Assembly: GCF_900141805.1 (NCBI RefSeq)
Contig: NZ_FQYN01000002.1
Location: 248,001-312,000, forward strand
DNA: 64,000 bases
Direction of reading: 5' to 3'
Origin: Hymenobacter daecheongensis DSM 21074
GTDB taxonomy: Bacteria > Bacteroidota > Bacteroidia > Cytophagales > Hymenobacteraceae
This document shows positions 1 through 8,041 of this stretch, in pieces. The number at the start of each line of letters is the position of its first letter. The stretch's first letter is position 1. The translations under genes and the position numbers were made by a program. The notes beneath the pieces are model-generated. The model made no database searches. It was not told the DNA's origin and worked only from the letters and a program-made list of their open reading frames with translations.

Positions 1-9
1 TAGAATACC

Positions 10-684
10 ATGGATAAATCCGCACCCGCGGTGGGCCCCGACGGCTCCGGCCTCCCCGATACCCACCTATCGGCCGACCTGCGGGCCCCGCTCCGCGCCG
101 ATGCCTTCGCGCTTACTGACGAGGCCAAAATAGCCGGTATCGCGGAGCACTTCCGCGAAATTATGCAGCTCTTGGGCCTCGACCTGACCGACGACAGCTT
201 GCAGGGTACGCCGCGCCGAGTGGCTAAAATGTACGTGCACGAGTGGTTTAAGGGTCTCGACCCCAAGCACCGCCCCGATGTGAAGCTGTTTGAGAACCGC
301 TACGCCTATAAGCAGATGCTGGTGGAGCGCGATATCACGGTTTTCTCGTGCTGCGAGCATCACTTCGTACCCATTATGGGCAAGGCGCACGTTGCTTACC
401 TGCCCGGCGAGCATGTGGTGGGCCTGAGCAAGCTCAACCGCGTGGTGCAGTACTACGCCCGGCGCCCGCAGGTGCAGGAGCGCCTCACGCGCCAGATTGC
501 CGAAGAGCTCAAGCAGACCCTGCATACCAACAACGTGGCCGTGCTCATTGAAGCCGACCACCTGTGCGTGATGAGCCGGGGCGTGAACGATGCCGGCAGC
601 AGCACCATTACGGCCGAATATGGCGGTGCCTTCGAGCGGGACGAGGCCTTGCGCACCGAGTTTCTGCGCCTGATCGGGAAGTAA
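10..684 (+). CDS. folE: GTP cyclohydrolase I
   Basis: Converts GTP to 7,8-dihydroneopterin triphosphate, the first step of tetrahydrofolate synthesis, and also feeds pterin and queuosine pathways; a cytosolic homodecamer in the family. The 224-residue product has the zinc site in the CCEHH segment (114-118; by homology C115 and H118) and in HLCVMSRG (C186), plus the GLSKLNR motif at 138-144 and the QERLT motif near 156. The N-terminal 35 residues are a poorly conserved extension, as is common in this family. The ATG lies 9 bases from the window edge, so upstream regulation cannot be seen. The next gene starts about 90 bases downstream on the same strand. The identification is firm. Confidence 0.97.
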   Translation: MDKSAPAVGPDGSGLPDTHLSADLRAPLRADAFALTDEAKIAGIAEHFREIMQLLGLDLTDDSLQGTPRRVAKMYVHEWFKGLDPKHRPDVKLFENRYAYKQMLVERDITVFSCCEHHFVPIMGKAHVAYLPGEHVVGLSKLNRVVQYYARRPQVQERLTRQIAEELKQTLHTNNVAVLIEADHLCVMSRGVNDAGSSTITAEYGGAFERDEALRTEFLRLIGK

Positions 685-775
685 AAAATGTGGCTGTTTA
701 CGGAGTAGCTGTTAGCTTGCGCCCCGTTTCGCCCCGCCTTCTTCGCAACTCCTTTCTGCCCACCGCTAACGTCCC

Positions 776-1693
776 ATGTCTCGAAAAGTACTTATTACTG
801 GTGGCACCGGCCTGATTGGCACGCGGCTGGCCGAGATGCTTATTGATGCCGGCTACGAAGTGGCCATCCTGAGTCGCCACCCCAGCCAGAGCCGCTACCG
901 CAGCTTCCGCTGGGACCCCGCCGCCGGCACCATCGACGAGACGGCTGTGCCCTACGCCGACTACATCATCAACCTGGCCGGCTCCAGCGTGTCGGATGGC
1001 AAGTGGACCCATGAGCGCAAGCGCGACATTCTGACCAGCCGCCTCCAGGGCACCAGCCTGATAGCCCGCGAGCTGGCCAAAGGCAACCAGCACGTGCGCA
1101 CGTTTCTGTCGGCTTCGGCCATTGGCGTGTATGGCGATACCGGCGACCAGTTGGTGAACGAAAACACGCCGCCCGCCTCGGCCGACGACTTTCTGGTGGA
1201 CGTGTCGCAGCAGTGGGAGAAGGCCGGGCAGCAGGTGCAGGCGCTTGGTATCCGCACGGTGCTGATGCGCATCGGCATTGTGCTGAGTACCGAAGGCGGG
1301 GCGCTGGTGCCGCTGGCCCGCACCGTGAAAATGATGGCCGGGGCCCCGCTGGGCTCGGGCAAGCAGTACATGTCCTGGATTCATCTTGACGACCTGTGCC
1401 GCCTGTTTATCCAGGCCTTGGAAGAGCCGCAGTGGCAGGGTACCTACAACGCCGTAGCGCCGAACCCGGTCACGAATCAGGAATTTACGGAGACGCTGGC
1501 CGAGGTGATGCACCGGCCGCTGGTGCTGCCCAAAGTGCCCGCTTTCGGTCTGAAGCTGATGATGGGCGAGATGAGCGAAATCGTGCTGGGCTCGCAGCGC
1601 GTGAGCGCCGAGAAAGTGCTGCGGCAGGGTTTCCGGTTTGAGTATCCGGTGCTGAAAGAGGCGCTGGAGTCGTTTTACGCCGAGAAAGAATAG
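776..1693 (+). CDS. TIGR01777 family NAD(P)-binding epimerase-like protein
   Basis: A 305-residue atypical extended SDR protein of the TIGR01777 (YfcH/SDR39U1) family; the substrate is unknown for the whole family. A Rossmann dinucleotide-binding motif GGTGLIG is seen at residues 9-15. The central part has the family segment SASAIGVYGD near residue 120. The C-terminal 70 residues, with PLVLPKVPAFGLKLMMGEM, match the DUF1731 tail. The usual YxxxK catalytic pair of classical SDRs is not evident, as in other family members. It is followed directly by a palindromic intergenic element carrying a terminator-like hairpin. The family call is firm; the function is not known. Confidence 0.92.
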   Translation: MSRKVLITGGTGLIGTRLAEMLIDAGYEVAILSRHPSQSRYRSFRWDPAAGTIDETAVPYADYIINLAGSSVSDGKWTHERKRDILTSRLQGTSLIARELAKGNQHVRTFLSASAIGVYGDTGDQLVNENTPPASADDFLVDVSQQWEKAGQQVQALGIRTVLMRIGIVLSTEGGALVPLARTVKMMAGAPLGSGKQYMSWIHLDDLCRLFIQALEEPQWQGTYNAVAPNPVTNQEFTETLAEVMHRPLVLPKVPAFGLKLMMGEMSEIVLGSQRVSAEKVLRQGFRFEYPVLKEALESFYAEKE

Positions 1694-1699
1694 CCTTTT

Positions 1700-1851
1700 C
1701 TGTCATTGCGAGGACGAAGGACGAAGCAATCCGTCCTCTGAAGTGTGAAAAGCCCTGACGTATCCACTACGTCAGGGCTTTCTGGTGAAAAGGAGCTTTC
1801 TACATTTCAGAGGACGGATTGCTTCGTCGTGCCTCCTCGCAATGACAGGCT
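1700..1851. repeat. Nested palindromic intergenic element (TGTCATTGCGAGG arms)
   Basis: Two arms of about 45 bp are near-perfect inverted copies: TGTCATTGCGAGGAC...CAATCCGTCCTCTGAA at 1700-1744 and its complement at 1807-1851. They enclose an inner perfect hairpin (AAGCCCTGACGTA/TACGTCAGGGCTT, 1749-1781). The element fills the space between two convergent genes and its right arm reaches the stop region of the penicillin-binding protein. Its right half resembles the inside of the element at 24.9-25.1 kb (shared ACGGATTGC preceded by TACATTT). It is probably a REP/MITE-like dispersed element that doubles as a bidirectional terminator (inference). Confidence 0.8.
1749..1781. terminator. Bidirectional terminator-like hairpin
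   Basis: A 12-14 bp perfect stem (AAGCCCTGACGTA and complement) with loop TCCAC, flanked by A and T residues on opposite sides. It lies between the convergent epimerase and penicillin-binding protein genes. Confidence 0.7.
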
Positions 1852-4227
1852 TTATAGCTTGATACTATCCGGCACGGCGGTGCCGGGCTCGTTGTTGAGC
1901 TGTTCGAGCAGGTTATCGGTGGCAATGGTATCCACGGGCGCGGCGCGGCGGCGGCGCGGCTCCGACTCGGAAACGCAGATGTACTTCTTGCTGATTTTGG
2001 TGGTAGGCTTGGGGAACGGGCCCATGGTGATGTCGAGGGCGGGGTCCTGGTAAAGCTTTTCCATGTAGGCGCCGAAAATGGGCAGCGCCATGCGGCCGCC
2101 TTCGCCCTGCTGCGAGCCGTGGAAGTGGATGCTGCGGTCTTCGCCACCCACCCACACGCCCGTCACGAGGTCTTTGGTAACGCCCATATACCAGCCGTCG
2201 GAGTAGTTGGAGGTGGTGCCGGTTTTGCCCCCGATCTGGTTGTCTTTTTTCCACAGCTCATAGTCCCAGAGGGCCTGGGAGGTGCCGCCGGGCTCGTCCA
2301 TGCCGCCGCGCAGCATGTAGAGCATCAGCCAGGCCGTTTCCGACGGAATGGCCCGCTTCTGCTTGGGGTCGAACTGGTGGATGACGTTACCGTTGCGGTC
2401 CTCGATGCGGGTGACGAACTGCGGCTCGCTCTGGAAGCCGTTGTTGACGAACGTGCTGTAGGCATCCACCATCTCATATACGCTCACATCGCCGCCCGAG
2501 CCCAGCCCGATGCTGGGCACGGAGAGCAGCGGGCTGCTGATGCCGACTTTGTGAGCGTAGTTCACCACGTTGTCCCAACCCACCTTTTCGGTCAGTTGGG
2601 CCGTTACGGAGTTTACCGAGCGGGCCATGGCGTGGCGCAGCGTCATGTTGATGCCGGTGTATTCGCGGGTCACGTTGTCGGGCTTCCACTCCATGGGCTG
2701 GCCGTTTTCGACGTAGTTGATGGTCACGCGCTGGTCGCGGATCCGGTCGCAGGGCGAGTAGCCGTTGTCGAGGGCCGTGAGGTAAACGAAGGGCTTGAAG
2801 GTGGAGCCGGCCTGGCGGCGGCCTTGCTTCACATGGTCGTATTTGAAGAAGCGGTAGTTGATGCCGCCCACCCAGGCCTTCACGTGGCCGGTGAAGGGGT
2901 CCATCGTCATCATGCCCGCGTGCAGGAAGCGCTTGTAGTAGGCCAGCGAATCGAGGGGCGAAAGCACCAGCGTGGTGTCGCCGTCGCCTTTCCAGGTAAA
3001 TACTTTCATGGGCCGCTTGGCGTGCAGGGCCGAGTCGAGGCGCTGGGGCTGGCCCCGGTAGCGCGCGGCCAGCAGCTTGTACTGGTCGGTGCGCTTCATC
3101 TGGGTTTCGATAAAGTCCGGGATTTCGTGGCCTTCGTCGTCCACCCAGGGGTTGCCGCCGCGGTTGCGCCAGAAGTTGTCGAAGTCGCGCTGCAGGCGCT
3201 TCATGCGGTTTTGCAGGGCCTCCTCGGCGTGCTGCTGCATCCGCGAATCGATGGTGGTGTAGATGCGCAGGCCGTCGCGGTACATATCGTAGCCGTTGGC
3301 CTCGCACCACTTGTTCACGAACTGACTCACGGCCCCGCGGAAGTAGGTATCGGGGCCATCAATGTGCTTTTCAACGCGGTAGTGCAGCACGATGGGCTCT
3401 TTTTGCAGCGCGGCAATGGTGGCCGCGGGCAGCACGTTGGCCTGGCCCATGCGCTCCAGCACCACGTTGCGGCGCTTCAGAGCCGCCTCGGGGTGGAAGC
3501 GCGGGTTGAAGGCCGTGGGGTTGTTCAGAACACCCACCAGCATAGCGGCTTCCGCGGGCTTGAGGCTGTCGGGGGAGGTGTTGAAAAACGTCTTGGCAGC
3601 CACCTTGATGCCGTAGGCGTTGGAGCCGTATTCGACGGTATTGAGGTACATCCGCAGAATTTCCTCCTTAGTGTAGCGCCGCTCCAGCTCCACGGCCGTC
3701 AGCCATTCCTTGGTTTTGATAACCAAGATGTTGACCAGCGGAATATACCCCAGCAGGCCCCGGTCGCCGCGCCGGATCTTATACAGGTTTTTGGCCAGCT
3801 GCTGAGTGAGCGTGGAGCCTCCGCCCTTTTTGCCGCCGCCCGATACGGCCCGGGCCAGGGCCGTCAGGTCGATGCCGGAATGGTCGTAGAAACGCACATC
3901 CTCGGTGGCAATGAGGGCCTTGATGAGCAGGGGCGAAATCTTGTTGTAGGCGACTGGGGCGCGGTTTTCGCGGAAGTACTTGCCCAGCAAAACGCCATCG
4001 GCGGTGTACAATTCGGAGGCCTGCTCCACCTTCGGGCTCTCCAGCTCCTCCAGCCCCGGCGACTTGCCAAACAGGAACAGGAAGTTGCTCTTCACCAAGA
4101 TAGGATAGAGCAGAAAGATGCCCAGGAAGACGACAAAAAAGCCCCAGACGGTGCGCGACACGATGTTGGGCCAGCGACGCGGAGGACGGGGAGCAGGAGC
4201 AGTTTTCGGCGGTTCGGGGGCAGACAT
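1852..4227 (-). CDS. mrcA: Class A penicillin-binding protein (PBP1A family)
   Basis: A bifunctional peptidoglycan synthase: glycan-chain polymerisation by the GT51 domain and cross-linking by the transpeptidase domain, anchored in the inner membrane facing the periplasm. The 791-residue product has a proline-rich cytosolic tail, one membrane segment at about 24-45, GT51 motifs ATEDVRFYDH (catalytic E109) and GGGSTLTQQLAKNL (135-148), and transpeptidase motifs STFK (S475-K478), SVN (537-539) and KTGTT (668-672). All catalytic residues are present. Its 3' end touches the palindromic element at 1700-1851. A TATATTTG promoter match lies 49 bases upstream of the start. The gene symbol follows the PBP1A family; which paralogue it is cannot be decided from this window. 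Confidence 0.95.
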   Translation of the reverse strand: MSAPEPPKTAPAPRPPRRWPNIVSRTVWGFFVVFLGIFLLYPILVKSNFLFLFGKSPGLEELESPKVEQASELYTADGVLLGKYFRENRAPVAYNKISPLLIKALIATEDVRFYDHSGIDLTALARAVSGGGKKGGGSTLTQQLAKNLYKIRRGDRGLLGYIPLVNILVIKTKEWLTAVELERRYTKEEILRMYLNTVEYGSNAYGIKVAAKTFFNTSPDSLKPAEAAMLVGVLNNPTAFNPRFHPEAALKRRNVVLERMGQANVLPAATIAALQKEPIVLHYRVEKHIDGPDTYFRGAVSQFVNKWCEANGYDMYRDGLRIYTTIDSRMQQHAEEALQNRMKRLQRDFDNFWRNRGGNPWVDDEGHEIPDFIETQMKRTDQYKLLAARYRGQPQRLDSALHAKRPMKVFTWKGDGDTTLVLSPLDSLAYYKRFLHAGMMTMDPFTGHVKAWVGGINYRFFKYDHVKQGRRQAGSTFKPFVYLTALDNGYSPCDRIRDQRVTINYVENGQPMEWKPDNVTREYTGINMTLRHAMARSVNSVTAQLTEKVGWDNVVNYAHKVGISSPLLSVPSIGLGSGGDVSVYEMVDAYSTFVNNGFQSEPQFVTRIEDRNGNVIHQFDPKQKRAIPSETAWLMLYMLRGGMDEPGGTSQALWDYELWKKDNQIGGKTGTTSNYSDGWYMGVTKDLVTGVWVGGEDRSIHFHGSQQGEGGRMALPIFGAYMEKLYQDPALDITMGPFPKPTTKISKKYICVSESEPRRRRAAPVDTIATDNLLEQLNNEPGTAVPDSIKL

Positions 4228-4521
4228 TCGGAGCGGATTGAGTCGGATGAGGCCTCAGCCCCGGCAACTAGCCCGCAAATATACCAGATAGGCGCGGCCT
4301 ATGCGTGCCCCCCTGCCTGGCAGCCTCACTATCGGTCAGTTTCAGGCCCGGCTCCGGAGCGTATTCTGACTCATGAGAAGCCCCGCTCTGCGGCGACTGG
4401 GCCTCGTATTCTTTGTCTGTTACTGCCGTCAGCCTGTGGCTACCTCCGCAAGCGGGCGTTTTGCCAGCTGAGCTATTATTAATTCTGGAGCGCGGACCAT
4501 CGGCGCGGGGTGGCGGCCAGC
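4228..4521. other. Intergenic stretch without a recognised gene
   Basis: 294 bases upstream of the penicillin-binding protein gene, containing its promoter match at 4276-4283. Long open frames here are not in keeping with neighbouring composition and resemble no family I know. I see no RNA gene or repeat. Confidence 0.5.
4276..4283 (-). promoter_or_regulatory. Bacteroidota -7 box (TATATTTG)
   Basis: A perfect TAnnTTTG match on the minus strand, 49 bases upstream of the class A PBP start. No clear -33 TTTG was found. Confidence 0.5.
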
Positions 4522-4881
4522 TTAGTGCGCCGTAAGCCACTCGTGCCACATAAAGCCCTGCGCCACCAGCCCGCCCCCGCTGGCCAAAGTGGCCCCGACG
4601 TAGCCCGCAAGGGCCACGAAGCGCCATACAGATTTCCAGAAGAAGCTTTCCAGGGCACCGGACAGATGCCAGGCAATGTGGGCGGCCACCCAGGGCAGCG
4701 CCATCAGACAACTGAGCAGTAGGCTGATAAATACCGGCCGGGCCGCGGGCGTATTGGGCCATAGCTCCTGATGAAATCCTTCGTTGAGGATGCTGAATAC
4801 CAGCCCCGCCAGCGCCCACCACGCCAGCGGCGGCACCAGCCGGAGCACCAGCGTCAGAAACCGGATAAGCCTGGCAGTCAT
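4522..4881 (-). CDS. Small membrane protein, unknown function
   Basis: A 119-residue protein with three or four hydrophobic segments (about 10-32, 45-68 and 85-108), and no motif I recognise. It is the last gene of a minus-strand run. Its ATG overlaps the stop of the preceding 82-residue gene by 4 bases, indicating translational coupling and a shared operon with the DUF4173 protein and winged-helix regulator further upstream. The coding assignment rests on this overlap, membrane-protein composition and absence of a better frame. Confidence 0.7.
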   Translation of the reverse strand: MTARLIRFLTLVLRLVPPLAWWALAGLVFSILNEGFHQELWPNTPAARPVFISLLLSCLMALPWVAAHIAWHLSGALESFFWKSVWRFVALAGYVGATLASGGGLVAQGFMWHEWLTAH

Positions 4882-5126
4882 AGCAGCGGATTACGAATGG
4901 CTAATAACTCAGCGCCCTGCGGCGACCAGAGCATCATGAGTAGAAATACCGCGCCTAGCAGCAGCGCCAGCACAGCGCTGGCTACGGGCAGCACCAGCCA
5001 CACCAGCCGGCGGCGGCGCACGTCGGGGGCAGCGGCGCGTTCCTGCCAGGCCAGCACCAGCGCTAGTAGGGCCACGCCGCCCGCGCACAGCAGCACCATT
5101 CCGAGGCTAACGAAGAGTTGGAGCAT
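4878..5126 (-). CDS. Small membrane protein, unknown function
   Basis: An 82-residue protein with two membrane segments (about 4-26 and 42-66) separated by an arginine-rich loop (RRRR), consistent with a cytoplasmic loop. Its start overlaps the end of the DUF4173 gene by 20 bases, and its stop overlaps the start of the next small membrane gene by 4 bases, so all three are probably translated from one mRNA. No family recognised. Confidence 0.7.
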   Translation of the reverse strand: MLQLFVSLGMVLLCAGGVALLALVLAWQERAAAPDVRRRRLVWLVLPVASAVLALLLGAVFLLMMLWSPQGAELLAIRNPLL

Positions 5127-6759
5127 GGCTGGCGGTGGTAAGTGGGTGAGCCTCGAAGTAGCGGGCGGCCTGGTAGTCGGCCCAGGTGTGGCTGGGCCAG
5201 CGCCGCCGGACCTGCCGGGCCTGGAAGCTTCGGATGCGGGCGTGCAGCAGCCGGTGGGCCATGGGTAGGGGAAGCGGCACCCAGGTATTGTTATAGGCTT
5301 CGCGGTTCAGTTCGCGGCCGGCAAGTCTGGCTTCGCGGGCGGCCAGCGCGGGCAGCACCCGGTCGGGCATGTCGAGCAGGAAACCGTAGTCGACCTGCCG
5401 GAAGCGGGCCTGCAGGTTGTAGCGCACCATCCAGATTTCCCAGTTGCCGGCGGCCAGCACCAGCAGCAGCGCGTAGGCGGCCACAGCATTCAGGCGCACC
5501 AGCGCATAGGCCGAGCGGCGCTGCCAGATTTTGAGCAGCACCGTGCCCAGCCCAAAAAACGTGAGCAGCAGAAAGCCATACACCCCGATGCGCTTGTAAG
5601 CCAGCCCCGTATGCTGGATGTAGTAGTAGTTGCGCAGCCCCACCGACACGGCCAGCACCGCATTCTGCAGCACCCAGACGGTAGCGCCCCAGCGCAGCAC
5701 GCGCAGGCCGGGCTGGTAGAAGTTCAGGTTGCGGCGAAAAAACCACAGCACGATGGCCATTGCCACCAGAATGCTCAGAATCAGCGCGTAGGTGCCTTCG
5801 TGCACGAACTGCGTCAGATCGAAGCCCGGAGCCGGCACGAAGCCGAACCAGATCCAGCGGATGTCGATGACATTCACAGCCAGCAGCAGCGCGTTTACCA
5901 GCCCGATCAGGCCCAGGGCCATCAGGTATTCCTTGCGCAGATCGAGGGCGCGGAAGGTGCGGGGGCGGAAATCGGGGCGACGCACGGCGAAGGAAGCCAC
6001 CCGGTCGCGCTGCCGGCGCACAAATTCCGCGTAGCGCGACTCCTGATCGGCAAAAAAATGCACTGGCAGGATGAGCACGCCGCCGGCCGTGAGCAGCAGT
6101 CCCAGCCCGAAAAACAGCAGGTGCGGAATGGAAAGCCGCTCAAAAAGGAGCTCCAGCGCCTCGCCCAGCAGCGTCAGGGCCCGGTTGGTCAGGGCGCTGT
6201 ACCGGGGATTAGCCACCGCAAACAGCACATGGAACACCCCCAGCGCCAGCAGCGGCAGGCCCAGCAGGCGGCCGTAGTACCAGGCGCGGCTCAGCTGCCC
6301 GCCCACATTGGCCGGCAGGCGCACCATTTGCAACAGCCGCCGCGCGGCCGGCAGCAGGTTGGCCAGGCCCGTGAGCAGCGCAAAACCCACCAACTTCAGG
6401 TGGGCCTGGTTTACGTAGCCCAGCCACGCGGCCAACGACACCACGCAGCTCAGCCGGGCCGCGCCCGAGCCATGCACCGCCACCGCCTCCGCGCTTAGCA
6501 GCGTGCCCGCTAGCGTAAGCCAAAAGTAGCCGGAGCGCCAGACGGGCGCGGCGCGGGGCAACCCGGCCAGCCCGCCGCCCACCACAAACAGGGTATACAG
6601 CAGCAGATTCAGCGCCGCCCGCTCCTGCCAGAACAGCACGTCGAACAGGATGGCCCCCGCCGGCAGCAGCAGCTTTTGCAGGGCCGTGAGCGGGAAAGGT
6701 GGAGCCGGGGCCGGGCCGGAAACCGGCCATTGGGCAGCAGAAGCAGAAATGGTTGTCAT
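5107..6759 (-). CDS. DUF4173-type polytopic membrane protein
   Basis: A 550-residue integral membrane protein with about a dozen hydrophobic segments. The overall pattern (short N-terminal cytosolic tail, NLLLYTLFVVGGG near residue 50, a long central charged loop RRQRDRVASFAVRRP, and a soluble C-terminal tail) fits the DUF4173/DUF4153 group seen in many Bacteroidota. The function is unknown. It follows a small winged-helix regulator and is preceded by the palindrome ACTTTG-N5-CAAAGT, which also precedes the first gene of the cluster, so the regulator probably controls it (inference). Confidence 0.8.
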   Translation of the reverse strand: MTTISASAAQWPVSGPAPAPPFPLTALQKLLLPAGAILFDVLFWQERAALNLLLYTLFVVGGGLAGLPRAAPVWRSGYFWLTLAGTLLSAEAVAVHGSGAARLSCVVSLAAWLGYVNQAHLKLVGFALLTGLANLLPAARRLLQMVRLPANVGGQLSRAWYYGRLLGLPLLALGVFHVLFAVANPRYSALTNRALTLLGEALELLFERLSIPHLLFFGLGLLLTAGGVLILPVHFFADQESRYAEFVRRQRDRVASFAVRRPDFRPRTFRALDLRKEYLMALGLIGLVNALLLAVNVIDIRWIWFGFVPAPGFDLTQFVHEGTYALILSILVAMAIVLWFFRRNLNFYQPGLRVLRWGATVWVLQNAVLAVSVGLRNYYYIQHTGLAYKRIGVYGFLLLTFFGLGTVLLKIWQRRSAYALVRLNAVAAYALLLVLAAGNWEIWMVRYNLQARFRQVDYGFLLDMPDRVLPALAAREARLAGRELNREAYNNTWVPLPLPMAHRLLHARIRSFQARQVRRRWPSHTWADYQAARYFEAHPLTTASHAPTLR

Positions 6760-6779
6760 GTATTTTTTATTTTGAAAGA

Positions 6780-6796
6780 ACTTTGTAATTCAAAGT
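6780..6796 (-). promoter_or_regulatory. Operator candidate ACTTTG-N5-CAAAGT (site 1)
   Basis: A 17-bp perfect inverted repeat ACTTTG TAATT CAAAGT, 21-37 bases upstream of the DUF4173 gene. The identical half-sites occur at 7935-7951 before the first gene of the cluster. On the minus strand one half-site forms TTACTTTG, close to the -7 box. It may be the binding site of the winged-helix regulator encoded between the two sites. Confidence 0.65.
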
Positions 6797-6818
6797 AATA
6801 ACCCAAAAAAATACCGCG

Positions 6819-7112
6819 TCAGCCCCGCAGCAGTTTTTCAAGAATGGTCAGATGCTCCTGAAAAGCGGTTTTGCCCTCTTTGGAAGCCTGGTACGTCGTG
6901 TTGGGTTTCTTGCCCACAAACTGCTTGCTCACCAGCACGTAGCCCGCCTTTTCCAGCGCCGAAACGTGGCTGGCCAGGTTGCCATCGGTCAGGTCGAGGG
7001 CTTCCTTGAGGTCGTTGAAGCTCACGGAGTCGTTGGCCATCAGCACGGCCATGACTCCCAGCCGCACGCGGTTGTCGAAAGCCTTATTAAGCGTGTGGAT
7101 GAGGTGTTTCAC
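6819..7112 (-). CDS. Winged-helix transcriptional regulator (MarR/ArsR-like fold)
   Basis: A 97-residue DNA-binding protein consisting almost only of a winged helix: helix-turn-helix segment SFNDLKEALDLTDGNLASHVSALE (about 31-54) and wing region VSKQFVGKKPNTTYQAS. Homologues (single-domain 'transcriptional regulator') usually sit next to membrane proteins like the two here. I chose the GTG at 7112. The open frame runs to 7190, but the extra N-terminal residues are encoded by an 8-bp repeat array (7117-7172) and look unlike protein. It probably represses the cluster through ACTTTG-N5-CAAAGT sites (inference). Confidence 0.85.
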   Translation of the reverse strand: MKHLIHTLNKAFDNRVRLGVMAVLMANDSVSFNDLKEALDLTDGNLASHVSALEKAGYVLVSKQFVGKKPNTTYQASKEGKTAFQEHLTILEKLLRG

Positions 7113-7278
7113 AATAGTGAGATAGTGAGATAGTGAGTTGGTGAAGTGGTGAAGTGGTGAGTTGGTGAGTTTGATGTGCGGCTTGCGCAAGTGGCGCTTT
7201 CGGCGCAGTTAGCGCAGCCGGAATATCAAACTCACTATTTCACCATCTCACCATTTCACTATTTCACCATCTCACCTT
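7113..7278. repeat. Octamer-array palindromic element, copy 1
   Basis: Seven tandem 8-bp units of the type GTGAGATA/GTGAGTTG/GTGAAGTG (7117-7172) face six inverted units TCACYATY (7232-7279). Between them is an imperfect stem with the core CGGCTTGCGCAAGTGGCGC. The right array runs into the membrane-protein gene and supplies its TGA stop codon (7272-7274, within AAGGTGAGATGG). The left array abuts the GTG start of the regulator. Related copies are at 24891-25136 and 53233-53355. Confidence 0.85.
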
Positions 7279-7922
7279 TCGTAGCGGTTGTACATGAGCA
7301 GGCCGTAGCCGATGTGGCCCAGCCCGAAGCCCAGAGCGAAAAAGATGAGTCCCCAGCCGGGCAGCAGCACGGCCAGCAGCCCCAGCCCCATCTGAGTGAG
7401 GCCCAGCAGCCGGATTTCGTCGAGGGTGTATTTGGAGGCGTTGAGCAGGGCCAAGCCATAGAACAGCAGCAGCCCCGGCACCACAAACGAGGCCGCGCCG
7501 CGAAGATACAGCGCCAGGCAGAACAAGCCGCCCGCGCCCAGCGGCACGGCCAAGCTCAGCAGCAGGCGGCGGGCCGGGGCATCCCACAGCGGCCGGCCCT
7601 CCTGCACGGCCCGGCGGCGCGTGAAGTAGTAGGCCACCGCCAGCGCCAGCGAAATCATGCCCACGGCCAAGGCCAGCAGAAACGGTAGCGCCGCCTGCCG
7701 CTCGGCCGCGGTGCCCTGCTCCATGAGCCGTAGAAAGCCCGGCGCGCCGTACTCGGTGCCATATTGCGTTTGCAGATACCAGTGCCCCACGGCCGCACCG
7801 GTCAGCGCCACCACGCCCGCCCCCACCCCAGAGAGGCCACTGAGCGACAAAAAGCGGGAAGAGCGCTCCATAATGGCGCGAATCTCGGTGAGCTGGGCAA
7901 GCGGATCGGGAGCGGACTTCAT
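7272..7922 (-). CDS. Conserved polytopic membrane protein upstream of a winged-helix regulator
   Basis: A 216-residue protein with six hydrophobic segments in three pairs (about 33-55, 80-103, 121-139, 144-165, 173-190, 195-212). The short charged N-terminus MKSAPDPLAQLTEIRAIMERSSRF is typical of Bacteroidota proteins encoded beside a single-domain winged-helix regulator; function unknown. I start at the ATG at 7922 because an in-frame ATG 21 bases upstream lies inside the operator-like palindrome (7935-7951). The stop codon TGA is contributed by the octamer repeat, giving the C-terminus YNRYER. Confidence 0.8.
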   Translation of the reverse strand: MKSAPDPLAQLTEIRAIMERSSRFLSLSGLSGVGAGVVALTGAAVGHWYLQTQYGTEYGAPGFLRLMEQGTAAERQAALPFLLALAVGMISLALAVAYYFTRRRAVQEGRPLWDAPARRLLLSLAVPLGAGGLFCLALYLRGAASFVVPGLLLFYGLALLNASKYTLDEIRLLGLTQMGLGLLAVLLPGWGLIFFALGFGLGHIGYGLLMYNRYER

Positions 7923-7934
7923 ATTTTTCAGAGC

Positions 7935-7951
7935 ACTTTGCACTACAAAGT
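7935..7951 (-). promoter_or_regulatory. Operator candidate ACTTTG-N5-CAAAGT (site 2)
   Basis: A perfect 17-bp inverted repeat (spacer CACTA) 13-29 bases upstream of the membrane-protein start at 7922. On the minus strand it overlaps TAACTTTG (7946-7953), a perfect -7 box. A protein bound here would block the promoter. The same half-sites are at 6780-6796. Confidence 0.7.
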
Positions 7952-8041
7952 TAGGTTTAGTTTTCGCACATTCAACTTCGCGGCCAAAAATATTTTCCGG
8001 CGGCTGAGCGGCCCTGCGCCGTTGCCTGCGTACTTACCCCC

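Noticed and set aside
2119..4482. A 787-codon open frame on the plus strand, antisense to the class A PBP gene.
   Set aside because: It mirrors the full length of the PBP gene and its translation is rich in Gly/His/Val repeats typical of antisense frames in high-GC DNA. All PBP motifs are on the minus strand.
4268..4822. A 184-codon minus-strand frame overlapping a small membrane protein gene.
   Set aside because: It runs against the frame of the 119-residue membrane protein that is translationally coupled to its upstream neighbour, and lacks any domain.
7117..7279. Octamer arrays considered as a CRISPR array.
   Set aside because: Units are 8 bp and directly adjacent without spacers, and no cas genes are near.
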